This document shows, piece by piece, positions 33,873 to 46,009 of a stretch of DNA of 64,000 nt. Below the pieces are notes generated by a model. That model made no database searches. It was given only the letters and a program-made list of their open reading frames with translations, and was not told the DNA's origin. The first letter of the stretch is position 1, and every line of letters begins with the position of its first letter. Source of the DNA: Cucumis sativus (lineage: Eukaryota; Streptophyta; Magnoliopsida; Cucurbitales; Cucurbitaceae). Position numbers and translations under genes: made by a program. Location: assembly GCF_000004075.3 (NCBI RefSeq), contig NC_026658.2, forward strand, positions 22,928,075 to 22,992,074. Direction: 5' to 3'.

Positions 33873-34508
33873 TTAGAAATAGAGTTTCATTTGAGAAGTG
33901 GGATCCTTCTTCTTCTTCTTCTTGAAATGCTTGGTGGCTGCTCTCAGTAACTTGCTCCACCCCTAAACATTCATGGAGTATTAGTTAAACTACAGCGAAG
34001 AACAGCAAGAATAATAACAATACACAGATCTTGCAGCTTTCCAAAGCTAAAAGAATGGAATCGATTAAGAATCAAAACTAACCTTTTTGTTATTAGGATA
34101 GCAAGCACCACCTTGTATAGGCGTAGGGGAGAAATCAGACACCAATTTCTTGTTCTTCATCTTCCTGTAGCTTTTCGAAATCCCAAAACAAACACTGAAG
34201 CCATTATATAGGAACTTCTTCCTAAGGTTGGAGGTAGCTTTCTTGAAGCTATTCTTCCCAGCCATGGCGGTCACCGGGGCGTTTTCGAAATCAGAAGGAA
34301 GCTTGATAGGGGTAATTACATCCAAATCCATGGAATTGTAAGGCCGAGGGACCAAAGGAGACCAGATGGTACTCTGAGAGTAATCGAAATCAAAGGCAGA
34401 GTTATCTGGGAATTTGCAGAGAAGCTCTTTGGACATCAATGGCTCCAAATACTCCACCACTTTGATCAATCTCTCCTCTTCATCATCTTCCCAAGATTGC
34501 AAATTCAT
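33873..34508 (-). CDS. Uncharacterised conserved plant protein, two exons, 171 residues
   Basis: Exon 1 is 34508-34083 and exon 2 is 33962-33873, joined in phase 0 (NNKK followed by GWSKLLRAATKHF). I do not recognise a named family or domain. The N-terminus is acidic (MNLQSWEDDEEERLIKVVEY) and the middle has the proline-rich stretch STIWSPLVPRPYNSMDLD. The C-terminal half is strongly basic, ending with KHFKKKKKKDPTSQ, which could be a nuclear-localisation or membrane-binding signal. There is no signal peptide or membrane segment. Continuous frames, a clean intron and ordered charge blocks argue for a real gene. Without the splice, exon 1 would read a few codons into the intron and stop. Confidence 0.75.
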
Positions 34509-35672
34509 TTGGGAACTTCTTCTGCTGCTTCTTCTGCTTCTGAGTTGTGTTTGATGAGGTGAGAAAAGGATGAATGTTTCTTTGTTTTGGTTGTGAATTG
34601 AAGAAGGGGATTTCTTCTTTAATTTAATGGTGTGGAGAGAAAGAGAGAAAGGGAAAGGGAAGAAGAGAGTGAAAAGTTACCGTTGGAATAGCAGAGTGGT
34701 TGTGGGCTTTGTGGTGGTTCCCTAAAAGTGGGTTTGAATTGGGTTGGGTTGGTATTGGCCCCGAATCCCTACTATCACATTTTCCTTTTATTAAAAACAA
34801 TTTTACCTAACACCAAAAACAATTCACCTCCCTTTGATTCCCATTGTCGGTTTTAAAGCAATCTCGATATAATATAATAACAGATTGATTGGATTGATTT
34901 CATTTGGATTGGCTTTTCCGTTTGGTTTACAGTTTCGGACTGTTTTTTGTAAAACTAAAAAAAGAATTAAGTAAGAAGTTAGTTATTTTACTTAAATATG
35001 CCAACCAAATTAAACGAAAATATACTTATGTAAATTAAACGAAAATATACTTATGTTTTAATTAAACGGAAATATACTTATGTTTTAATTAAACGAAAAT
35101 ATACTTATGTTTTAATTAAACGAAAATATACTTATGTTTTAATTAAAGGAAATTGAACATTGGAATATGATTTGAATGGTGGATTTTTGTTTATTCTATA
35201 TTACAAAACCGCTTATGTTTCCTTCTTTGTTAAGCATATGTATCTCTGTTGCATTTAGTTTGTTTGATTCGCAATAATTCGGAACTTTGAAAAAGCTCAA
35301 TCATAGATCCCAGATACACCCACAGACATTCACACACTAATCTCTCTTTGAGTAGAAACCAAGCAACATTTAAAGTTGCCCAATTCTCCATTTTCTTCAT
35401 CTTCCTCCTCTCTCAAGCAAGAATCTATCCCCCATTTTTTTTTGTTACAGACCAACCAAAGGTTTACGCTTTCTATGTCTTCTCCATTCCATTACACTCA
35501 CACTCACTCTCACTCTCGCTCTCACTCTCATTCTCATTCTCATTCTACTCTTTCAATTTCATTCATCACCCAAAACGAATCATCCTTTATTCCCTTTTCT
35601 CCCACCTTTGCCCACCTAGTGTTTGTATAAATGCCCCTTGGAGATGGACATGTTTGGAGTGCTCATTGAGCT
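34509..35672. other. Divergent promoter region between the 171-residue gene and the X8 gene
   Basis: No gene lies here. It holds the 27-bp minisatellite at 35007-35152 and, in the likely 5' leader of the X8 gene, a CACTCT/CATTCT microsatellite at about 35495-35555. The 131-codon frame at 35348-35743 comes from this pyrimidine-rich leader. Confidence 0.5.
35007..35152 (+). repeat. 27-bp minisatellite, five copies plus a partial
   Basis: The unit is close to TTAAACGAAAATATACTTATG with a 5' TTTTAA spacer; the first two units are slightly shorter. Copies differ at only one or two bases. Confidence 0.9.
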
Positions 35673-38413
35673 ATGGAGAGATTTTGTGTTCTCCTACTTT
35701 ACTTCTCTTTCGCATTTTCACCCACTGTTCTGGCTATTCCTAGTGGTAAGGAATTCAATTATGTTTTTGTATTCTTTTAACTGGGGTGTCTGTTTTTATT
35801 ATTATTGTTGTTGTTGTTGTAAGTTTTTCACGAGAGCTCTCTTTTGCAGACGATGGATTTTACTCCAGAAAGTTCAAATTTGAGATTCATGGACATGGAC
35901 TTAGTAGAACTTCCACCTATGAGTCGTCCTTGAAGAAGCTGAAACTACAAATTCAAAAGAGGTTCATTTCAAAACCCCAACTTAAATTCTTAGTCGATCA
36001 ACCAAATGCTGTCACTGTTAACTCTCCATTCTCATTGCCTCCTTTTGATTCACTTGGACCAACTCCATTGCCCATCAACTCTCCTCCTTTCTGTGAAGAC
36101 TCACCACCCCAAACTCCTCGATCATCTTCGTCGCCGTCGCCTCCACCACCACCACCTGGGATGATCTATTCCCACACGCCGCCTCCTCCGCTGTCTGGGA
36201 TGATCTATTCCCACGCTCCACCTCCACCACCACCAGGGTTTCAGCCTAGTGTTCCAAGCAGAAGCCAAAGCCCTCCACCAGGCTCACCCAGCATCTTCCC
36301 CATAACGCCAATTGGCCCCTTGGCCCCAAATCCTCCAGCTAACATATCCAGCCCCACCCCACCAATTGGGCTTCCAAGCCCACCTCACCATTATGGGCCA
36401 CCGAGCCCACCAAAACATGGTTATGGGCCACCGAGCCCACCAGTGTTTCTGCCACCAATGGTGTATCCACCGCCGGCTGGTCCACCTCCGGCAGGAGGGC
36501 ATGGGGGGAAGCCAGGGTCGAGTGGTGCAGCATGGTGTGTGGCTAAGCCAACAGTGCCTGATCCAATAATTCAAGTGGCTATGGATTATGCTTGTGGGTC
36601 AGGAGCTGACTGCAAGTCCATTCAACCTAATGGACATTGTTATGAACCTAATACTGTATTGGCACACGCCTCATATGCTTTTAATAGCTACTGGCAGAAC
36701 AACAAGGTGAGTGGTGGAACCTGTGATTTTGGAGGGACTGCCATGATTGTAACTGTGGATCCAAGTAAGTTCACTACTTTCCCCCTACTTGATCTTTTCA
36801 AATTGCACACTACCACAACTAAACTAAAAACTAGAAACCAACAAGTTGAGCATACCATTGATGAAGTTTTGTTACCATTGATGAAGTTTTGTTTGGTATC
36901 CATATGATTTTAAAATTAAATACAATTTTATTCCAATTTCTTATCCCGATTGTATATTTCTTTTGGTCATTTTTAGACAAATTTCAAAAACAAAAACAAC
37001 TTTCATATTGTTTTTTAAAAAATAGAAAACAAAATCAGTTACCAAACTTTTAATAAACAAAAATTAAAAAAAACAAAATACAATCAATTGAAATAGCTAT
37101 GAAACAAGGTTTTAGTTTTTCAGATCTAGTTAAGATATGAGGAATGTTTAGTTGGTAATCTCGACTATGTTTTGTGTTTTTGGCAAACAATCTCAATTTT
37201 GTTTTTAAAACTATGATGGATGATGTGATTCAAACTATTCAAATTGAAAAAATAACTTCTTTTTTTTATATATTTTCAATACACATATTTTAAATTATAA
37301 TATCAAGTAGGAAAATTTTTAAAAATAACAAATTTTACAAAATATCGACAACCTATAACAAATTATATCACTGATATACCATAGTGATAGAAGACTATCA
37401 TTGATAGAATCCAAAACTTTATTTTGTTATTTTTAAAAAATGTCTCTATCATATATAATAATTTTTTAAATTAGAATCAGATTCCTCTATCTATTACCAA
37501 ACACATATTTGAAAACATGAAATACATATGTGTTTTTATTATGAAAGTTTTTAAAAATAGTAGATTTTACAAAATATTTACAATTTATAGCAAATTCTAT
37601 CACTGATAATGATTGATATGTTGATATGCTATAGTGATAGAAAACTAAATTTTGCTATAGTTGGTAAATATTTTAATTTATTTTTGTTGTTTTTATACTA
37701 CCTATCAAACATATCCTAAATATCTCTTTTATGAAAATAAGAAAAAAACAAAAAAGTTCCGTGCCTAAATCTTGAATTTTAATCTCTTTTATGAAAATAA
37801 GAAAAAAACAAAAAAGATCCGTGCCTAAATCTTGAATTTTAAACTCTTCCAAATTGTATTTATAAATGCATCAAATTTGTAAAGGCTTTAAATCAACACT
37901 TGATGTCCAAACACTAACAAGAGTTTAGGTCAATTGGCATTTATACCTATCTAAGCATAAATGTCATGAGTTCAAATCATCCACCCCAATTTGTACTAAT
38001 TCAAATATCTAACTAGGTTTTTAAAAACAAAACAAAAAAATTGTTAAGTACAATGATAAGCCAAAGCAAGCATAGTTAAGAGGGAACAAGGATAAGGAAA
38101 GTTTGAATTCTCTAACTCGAATGAAAATTAACTTAATTTTAAAATACTAAAGACGAGAAAATGAGGTTGTTACCAAAATGGACTTAACGTTACACAATTA
38201 AGCACATGAGAGTGATTTTGATCTTGACTCAAAAGACTTCCAAAACTATTCGCAAACATGTCCTTGATGTCGGCCTAGAACAAGATTACTTATAGGTCAT
38301 TTTCATTAAATCGTATAGACCTTTTGATTATGATGAAAATGTGTAACATTAATTGGATGAGAGTGACTTTGATTGTGGCAGGTTTTGAAGGGTGTAAGTT
38401 CGTCCTCGGTTGA
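35673..38413 (+). CDS. Proline-rich secreted protein with C-terminal X8/CBM43 domain
   Basis: Three exons give 339 residues: 35673-35745, 35850-36764 and a 32-nt exon 38382-38413. Exon 1 encodes a signal peptide (MERFCVLLLYFSFAFSPTVLA). A low-complexity extracellular region then runs to about residue 240, rich in PPPPP and PPSPP motifs. The X8 (CBM43) domain starts GAAWCVAKPTVPD and has the usual cysteines in WCV, DYACG, DCK, HCYEPN and GTCDFGG. The sixth cysteine comes only from the tiny last exon (SFEGCKFVLG, stop), reached by a GTAAGT donor and GTGGCAG acceptor across a 1.6-kb intron. X8 domains bind beta-1,3-glucan (callose); relatives sit at plasmodesmata or in the wall. There is no GPI-anchor tail. 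If the intron is retained the frame ends at 36907 with an incomplete domain. Confidence 0.85.
37310..37690. repeat. Two AT-rich palindromic MITE-like copies in the X8 gene intron
   Basis: Copies at 37310-37450 and 37548-37690 each start with TTTTTAAAAATARYARATTTTAC, contain ATAGTGATAGAAGACTATCA or a variant, and end TTTTGTTRTTTTTA. Both lie inside the long last intron of the X8 gene. The same intron also has a 60-bp tandem duplication at about 37731-37850 (ATCTCTTTTATGAAAATAAG). Confidence 0.6.
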
Positions 38414-41400
38414 GAAAACATTATAAATGGAGACACAACAACAATTTGGTTCATCATTTTTGACAATATTGAATAAAAACAACATTTTCTCTCTCAATTT
38501 CAAACTTTAATTTTGATTTTTGTATTTCTCCATCAATGTATCATCAACTACTTTTTTTAAAAAAATTAATTTCATTTCCCTTCTTAATCTCCTTTTCTAA
38601 CTTTCTCAACTCCTTTTCCATTAGTCTTACTTCAACACATATCTCCACCTCAATCTTCCGCTATTCATGCGAAAGAAAGTTGTATAATGCTATCTCTTCC
38701 TTCTTTCCTCAAATTATATATGATTATTATCTATCTCAATTCTTATTTTCTTACTATAATTTTCACTCATTAAATTACTACTTACATGTAAAAGTTCAAC
38801 AACTAAGAGTGCTTTTTTAACTCGTTCGTAGAAATAATGCTTAGGTTAAAAAGAAATTAATGTTTTGGTCGCTCACGAAACATTGAATTTAGATTCTCAA
38901 AGTTATTTAATTTTATCGAAATTGTTTGAATAACAATAATACTTTTCAAGCAATGAAATATAATACGAGAACATCTCTCCAAAATTCACAATCAAAGTAC
39001 TAATAAATAAATAAAGATAAATTGAAAACAAAGGTCGAATAGATACTAAAGTCGAACAATTGAAAACATAGAAATAGTTTAAGATTATAAACTTCGAAAT
39101 CGAAAATAGTGTTTTAACTTCATAACTATAAACTTAAATTTTAAAAACTAAAAATCAAAGGGTCTTTTTTTCAAAAATAGAAAAAATTAGCAAACTATAT
39201 TTACACTCTATACAAAACTATTAAAAAACAAAATTTATTACACTTTATTTTAAAAAAAAAAAGGTAAATATTTTATTATTTACAATTTTCTAAATCAAAT
39301 TAGGTATCAAATATGAACTTTTTTTTTTGGCAAATTACAAAAATGACCTTTAAAGTATGGTTATAGATGTGATTCTACCTTTAAGCTTTCAAAGTTAAAT
39401 GTTAAGTCATCACTTATCTAAATTTTAAAATTGAACTCTCAAACTTACTTGTATAAAATGTAGTAATTATATAAGTTTGATGACTCCGTTTTCGTTATTT
39501 ATAGATCTAATTTTTATCATTCTTATAAGTTCGAGGGTCAAAACTAGTGTTATAAAAAGTTCGAAGTATGTTAGGTAACCGTAGTTTAAGGATGGCTTTT
39601 AGGAGTACCCTTGTTTTTATGGACCATTCCACTAGATTACAAGAAAACCCAGCTAGCTATTCAAGTACTTGTCTTCATTTCTAGACCCCTCCCTACTTCA
39701 AATTGCATTTGTTATCTTCTTAATAATAATAATTATTATAATTTTTATTTTTCTACTACTAATATAAAATATTTAATTAGAAGAATTTTAGCTCTTAATT
39801 TGGCCAACTAAGTCAAAATATTACATTCTTTATCCAACTTATTCCACACTTTAAGCCAAAATGTTTCATTGCTTAAAAACAAAAATCAATAGTTTTAATT
39901 TAAGTCATTAAAAAAAGGAGAGTAGCATTTTACTTTATATTAAATGAGACCTTAATAAACTTAGCATATACCATTAAATATTAATATTGATATTTAATTC
40001 TTACAAAGTAATCTTACATCATTCTCATTTATATTTCATATCTTGAAAACTAAAATGAAAAAGAGTCTAAAATTTTGCTGAAAATCATCATCAAAGAACT
40101 AGAAGGAAACAAACAAAATCAAATCTAAATTTACAATGACCCATTAATTGTAAAGCTTTTACATTGGTTTGTAATTTAACATAGTAAGAGATGAGATGAT
40201 CATATGTTAATAACAAAATTATCAACTTAAATACCATTACAATATCTTATTCTTTTTATTCATATTATAAAACAATATTTTAAATAATAATAGATATCGT
40301 TTTATATTTAAAATGATATTATCGTGACAATCAATTAGTGAGAGTAATATCGTTCCTACTATAAGAAAATTTAATGGAATCAGTTTGTAATGTAATGTGA
40401 ATCAAACTTTTGTACAACTATTTTATTAATTTCTCATTTTTTCAAAGACATTTTTAAAAATATCAAAATATTTATCGACATATCAATCACTATTATGAGT
40501 GATAGAAATATTTGTTATATAGGTTGTAAATATTTTATAAAATCTATTTTTTTTTAATTTTCCAAATAAAAACATATGGGCATAGGAATAAAGATTTTTT
40601 TTGCCTTTGACCAATTCAAAAGAAAATTTGATTTGTGGTGGGAATTATTTTGGATGAATGGATGGATGAAACTTCCTATTTAACTAAACCATATATATAA
40701 GAAGACAAAATTAATTAATTAAATCAATCAAATAAAATAAAAAATTAAAAAAAAATTGACACAAATGAATAAAGCCAATAATCTCTTTCTTCTTCCCCAT
40801 TGAAATTTCATGAGAAAGACAATAAACAAGTGGAGTATTTGGTATTTTAATTGAGTGAATTAATTAATTTTGGGCATAAATCTTTGAGTTGTAATTGAGA
40901 TCTTGAATGTCAGTGTATTTTTTTATTTTATAAATATAATTCCCATATAATATAATTTAGTTTCTTTCTTCTTTGGAATATAATTTAATTCCACTTTAAT
41001 AATTATTGTTAATTCCTCTTCTGTGGGCTCCATTATTTAATGTGATATTTGCAAGCAATAACAATCCCAATCGCCAATTCAACAATTTGGATTTTTCTTC
41101 TTCTTTTCTTCATCTATCATCTTCTAATATTTGATAAATAAACCCTACGGAATTATTATATATATTACCAAAAACAAGTTGCCTTTATTAATAGGGAATT
41201 GGATATTATTGTTGGCTTTCGGAAAATATTCTTTCAAAATAATGTGTAGTGAAATCCATATGAATATTTTGATATTGCCATTATTCAATCAAGATCATGA
41301 AAAAATATATATATATATAATTCTAAACTTTGTTTAGGAGGTTTTAATTAATAAACATGAAATTATTTATAAATTTAAGTTAGATCTGTGTTGATCATGA

Positions 41401-44400
41401 TATTTGTTGAGATAAACAAGAGTATGGTTTTTCTACCTTACTTATTACATTATTTATCTTATAAACAATATTTGAATCTCATTTTCCAAAAGTCTAATCA
41501 TTTCATCCACATTTGAATGTATATATATATTCATTATTTAGTACAACAAATGGAATACAAGAATTTGAATGCATGTCTTCATAACTATTACCAAGTTGTG
41601 TAATATGAAGACAAAAGATAATTTGTATAAACAAAGTTCTTATAAATAGCAAAAACAGATCCAAACTATTTTACAATATATATTAAAAAGAAAAGAAAAC
41701 TTTAAATGAGATATTAGAAATTAAAAAGAGAGAAATGGTAATAGATGGATGAGGATAAAGATGAAGAGAAAGAAAATGATGGGGTGAGAATGGCCGACAT
41801 CACGGATTCATTTTGTATACCAAATGCATGGCTGGATCATATGCCTCTTTCTTTTCTTCCTTTCATTATTCTTTATTATTAACAAACTAAATTTATTATA
41901 AAATATATTAGAAAAATATTCAACCAAATGTAAACATCTATTATTCAAATAATATGAATTTTTTTTTGTTATATTTCGTAAATATTTTTATCAATTCAAA
42001 ATTTCATTCATTCTCATATCAATACCAAAACCATAAAAATATCGATAAAATTGTCAACACAATCGTCTAAAGAAAAATAGTATTAAATTTAAATTAGGTC
42101 AACTTAGATTTACGTGAAATTAAATCTCACCCTAATGATTTTATGATATTTTCTTTCTGATTAAAAAATTAAAGTCACGGACTCTAATAAGGCCATTCTA
42201 ATAATGCAATCTTTTTCTTTTTCTTCTTTTTCATTATGTCTCTGCTATCATATATTAACTATCATTTTCATCTCTTATACTCATCACAAATTCCTAAAAT
42301 TTCAACTAAATATATATATCCCATCTTTTCACAAAAGTACATATTCATAATATCATTTTTCTTCAATAATATGTAACAAATTTCATCCACTCATTTAATC
42401 AACGTTGTGTATGATAGGTCCACTTGTTTAACATTTTAGTGTGTGTGATGAAATGTCTCAATCAATCTAAACCATTTTAAACGACGATGTTTTTCTATCA
42501 TTTTGATATATCTATTTAGATTGGCCGCACATAGTTTTGATTAATTAGTACGGTTCATAATTTCATTCCCTCTCTCTCATTTGTCACCAAAACACACGTA
42601 CACCTAATTTACTATATTTGTCACTCACACAAATAACTATTGCTATTGTTATAGAGTTTCGTCTCTTATTTTTACCAATAATTTTAGGTAAGTGTCTTTT
42701 TTAATATATCTCAAACCCTAATTCCATTTCATTATAGATTTTTTTTTTTTTGTACATTTATGATTGCTAATATACTATATTATTATTTGAAAATAAGTTT
42801 GCATGACTCTAAAATAATCTCATATTATCACATTTTGTGAATTTTTTTGGCCATGTAACATCCCACCATCATTGTAAATATATGGATGATTTTTTGAGAA
42901 AGCATCCTAATTAGAATTTCAATGCACCTAAATTCAATCAACAACAAGCACTTCACGATATATTATCTAATCGTATAATTGATGTTACGTCTAAATTGTA
43001 GTTAATATTCCAAAAGTCAAAGAAAATATTGTTTTCCACGGAAAGTGATGTTTACAACACTTAGTAACTTTGATGAAGTGTATTAGTATTTAATGACTTT
43101 TTTTAATAATTGTTAAATGATAACATAAAAAACATGTCATAGCATTGAAAAAGTTCATAATTTTATGGGTATTTTCATATCAAAATTATGCCTTTAGTTT
43201 TCATTTTAATACATTCCATCACTCTTTCTTATAGTCATAAATTGATGACAAAAAAACCCCATTGAACGAAATTTTCATAAAACTTCATTTTTCCTCGCAA
43301 AAAAAAAACGCGTGAAAGGAGTTTTATGACTAAATATTCTTTACTCCCTCGTCCATTTCAACTATTGTTCATGAGTACTAATAGAAGTCCAAATTTGTTA
43401 TAGTAACTTTAAAGGTACTAACTTATATGTTTTTCTAACAATACCAAAAGGATTTTGGTACCAATAAGTAGTTGTTTTTACCCTAATTTGTTTCGGTTCA
43501 ACAATATAGAGCAAAGGATTCAAAAAATCTAATATATATTTAAAACAAATGTATATATATCTAGTCAGAAAGTGATCAAATTTTTTCCCTTGTGTAGCAT
43601 AAATATTCTCAATTTGATCAAAGTAAAACTATGCATTTCTTAATATAATAGAAATAGAAAGTCTTCAACTACAAACCTAGCTATTGATAATTACTATTAC
43701 GCTTATATATGAATATGTCAATTAAGGTAGGTACATTTTGATTATTTTAAGAAAATATATATATACTTTTAGTATATGTTAGCTTTTTATTCATTAAAAT
43801 AGAAGATTTATGGTAGGTAATTAAAAGAGTGGGTAAAGATAAAAGGATGCTTCCCCCTCTTGTGGGTTAACTTAAAACATATAGGAAATTAAAAGTAAGA
43901 AGAAAAAAAAAAGTAATACCAAGTTTAGTATGTTAATGATTTAGAAGAAAGGTGATTCAATTGTTTTCATCATATGATCACAAGAATAAGAGAAAGTAGA
44001 ATAATATATGTATAATATATAGTTTGGGAAAGTGTACATGTTACGAAGCTCATTTAACTGCGATTTTTTCGCTTCTTCTTTCCACATGCTCTCTTCTCTT
44101 ATTTCCCTTTCCCTCTCTCTCTCGAAGTCAAACTCTTTTCCTTTTTCTCCTCATTTTTGCATTATGTATACAAAAATAATCAAAAATGTCTACATTTTAA
44201 TTTAACAATTATTGTTGATAATCTTTTTAAACTAAGTGTGGAAATCAATGCACAATTTTTCTAAATTATTTATTCAATAACTCTCTTTTTTTTTTCATTC
44301 TTCTTTTGCTTATTTCTATGTTTTTACTATATAATAAAAACGATAGATTTACTCTCTAATTATGAAAATATCGTTCGAGAGTGATAAGTGATTAAGAACC

Positions 44401-45182
44401 ACTTCTTTTCTTACATCAAATGAGATGGTGTATGCATTACATAAATTAAAGTTTATTATTGTTTCTTTCTTTATTTAAAATTCTAATTTTTTTAAAAAAA
44501 GAAACAAAAAATTTGATTATTCTACTTATATAAATTATACGAGTGTGTATATATATAAATACAATTAGTCGTTAAATTGGGTAATATAGATTTCTTTTTC
44601 TTTTCTTTGATGAGCTAAAAGAAACACGTAAGAAATTAGAAAGAAGAACTTTGCAGTTTACTCAATTCCTACTTCAATAATTATTTTCAGTAATAGATAT
44701 ATTTTTCTTTTTCTTTTCAAACTTTAAGTCTTTTTTTCTTAACACTCCTCTCCTATATGACATGTTTTTCTCAAGATTTTACCTTTTCCAATCCTATTCT
44801 CTATCTCTAAAACCCCATTTTTCTACCTAAAATTTAACTTAAAATATTGGTTCTATTACTTTTATTTTCTTTTCAACAAATTCAACCTTTTCCCAAACTT
44901 TTCTTTTCTACCTTAAAACTTTTTGATATTGTTAATTTTTAAAACTCAGGGTAAATTTATAATAGTTTAAAATTTGGAATTAAGTTTTTCTAATATATTT
45001 AAAGAACTTGACATTGTGATATCAAAATTTATCTTAAACAATCCTTAACAATATTGACTTTGAAATATTTCGATTTACGAATAATATAGGACGACAAATA
45101 TTTTAATGCATATACCCATCAAACAAAAAAAAAATCATTCTTTGTGGGATCCAAAAACTTCCTCCCACCCACATCTCTTTGC
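38414..45182. other. Gene-poor AT-rich stretch
   Basis: About 6.8 kb without a supported gene on either strand. The open frames at 38536-38820, 39611-39811 and 41131-41337 are short and of low complexity. A degenerate palindromic MITE-like copy may lie at 40440-40560. Pyrimidine-rich tracts occur near 44070-44160. I looked for conserved plant microRNA sequences and tRNAs and saw none. Confidence 0.45.
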
Positions 45183-45190
45183 TATAAAAA
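45183..45190 (+). promoter_or_regulatory. TATA box of the HyPRP gene
   Basis: TATAAAAA lies 63 bp before the start codon at 45246, a normal distance for a strongly expressed plant wall-protein gene with a short leader. Confidence 0.6.
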
Positions 45191-45245
45191 CCCCAACACC
45201 TTCGCCAAATTACTTCACAAAATCTCAAATAGAAAGAAGAAAAAG

Positions 45246-46009
45246 ATGGGGATGAAGCTCTCCATTTCCCTTCTCCTCTTCCTCTTCTTCAACCTCTCTT
45301 CTCTTCTCAATGCAAACACTCTTGCATGTGATTGTGACAAGTCCCCATCTTACCCTCCTTCCCCTAAACCCAAACATCCGCCGCATTATCCCCCTAAACC
45401 CCCCAAATCTCCTCCTCCCTACAAACCCCCCACTGTCAACCCACCTCCCCCATACATCCCAAAACCACCTCCTCCCTACGTCCCAAAGCCCCCACCGTCA
45501 AACCCCCTCCTCCTTACGTCCAACCCCCCGTAGCTAAACCCCCACCACCACCGTCCCCTCCCCCTCCAGTCGTATACCCGTCACCGCCTCCCCCTCCAGT
45601 CGTATACCCCTCACCACCTCCCCCTCCAGTCGTATACCCCTCACCACCTCCCCCTCCTTATGTTCCAGTGCCCAGTCCACCATTAAAGCCAGCGCCGGTG
45701 GTTCCATCCCCATCGACTCCTTGTCCTCCTCCGCCGCCGAAACGGGAGACATGCCCCATTGACACGCTGAAGTTGGGAGCGTGTGTGGACTTGTTGGGTG
45801 GGTTGATCCATATCGGAATTGGTGACCGTACGAAACAAACTTGCTGCCCTGTTCTTGAAGGACTAGTGGATTTGGATGCGGCAGTTTGTTTGTGTACCAC
45901 CATTAAAGCTAAGCTTCTGAATATTAACCTTATCATTCCCATTGCCCTTCAAGTTCTTGTGGATTGTGGCAAACACCCTCCCTCTGGTTTCCAATGCCCT
46001 AATTACTAA
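45246..46009 (+). CDS. Hybrid proline-rich protein (HyPRP, 8-cysteine motif), apparent frameshift
   Basis: Starts MGMKLSISLLLFLFFNLSSL, a signal peptide ending near NANTLA, followed by DCDKSPSYPPSPKPKHPP and a long proline-rich region. The C-terminal 8-cysteine motif runs from ETCPIDTLKLGACVDLL through CCPVLEGL and CLCTTIKAKLL to the final two cysteines in VDCGKHPPSGFQC. This is the layout of DC2.15/CWLP-type HyPRPs, thought to link cell wall and plasma membrane. The first half and the 8-cysteine half lie in different frames: one base seems missing near 45498-45500, so the first frame stops at 45533 while the second is open to 46009. Three perfect-to-near-perfect 30-bp units (45561-45650) encode PPPPVVYPSP. 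It may be a null allele, a recent pseudogene or an assembly error in repetitive DNA. Confidence 0.8.
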
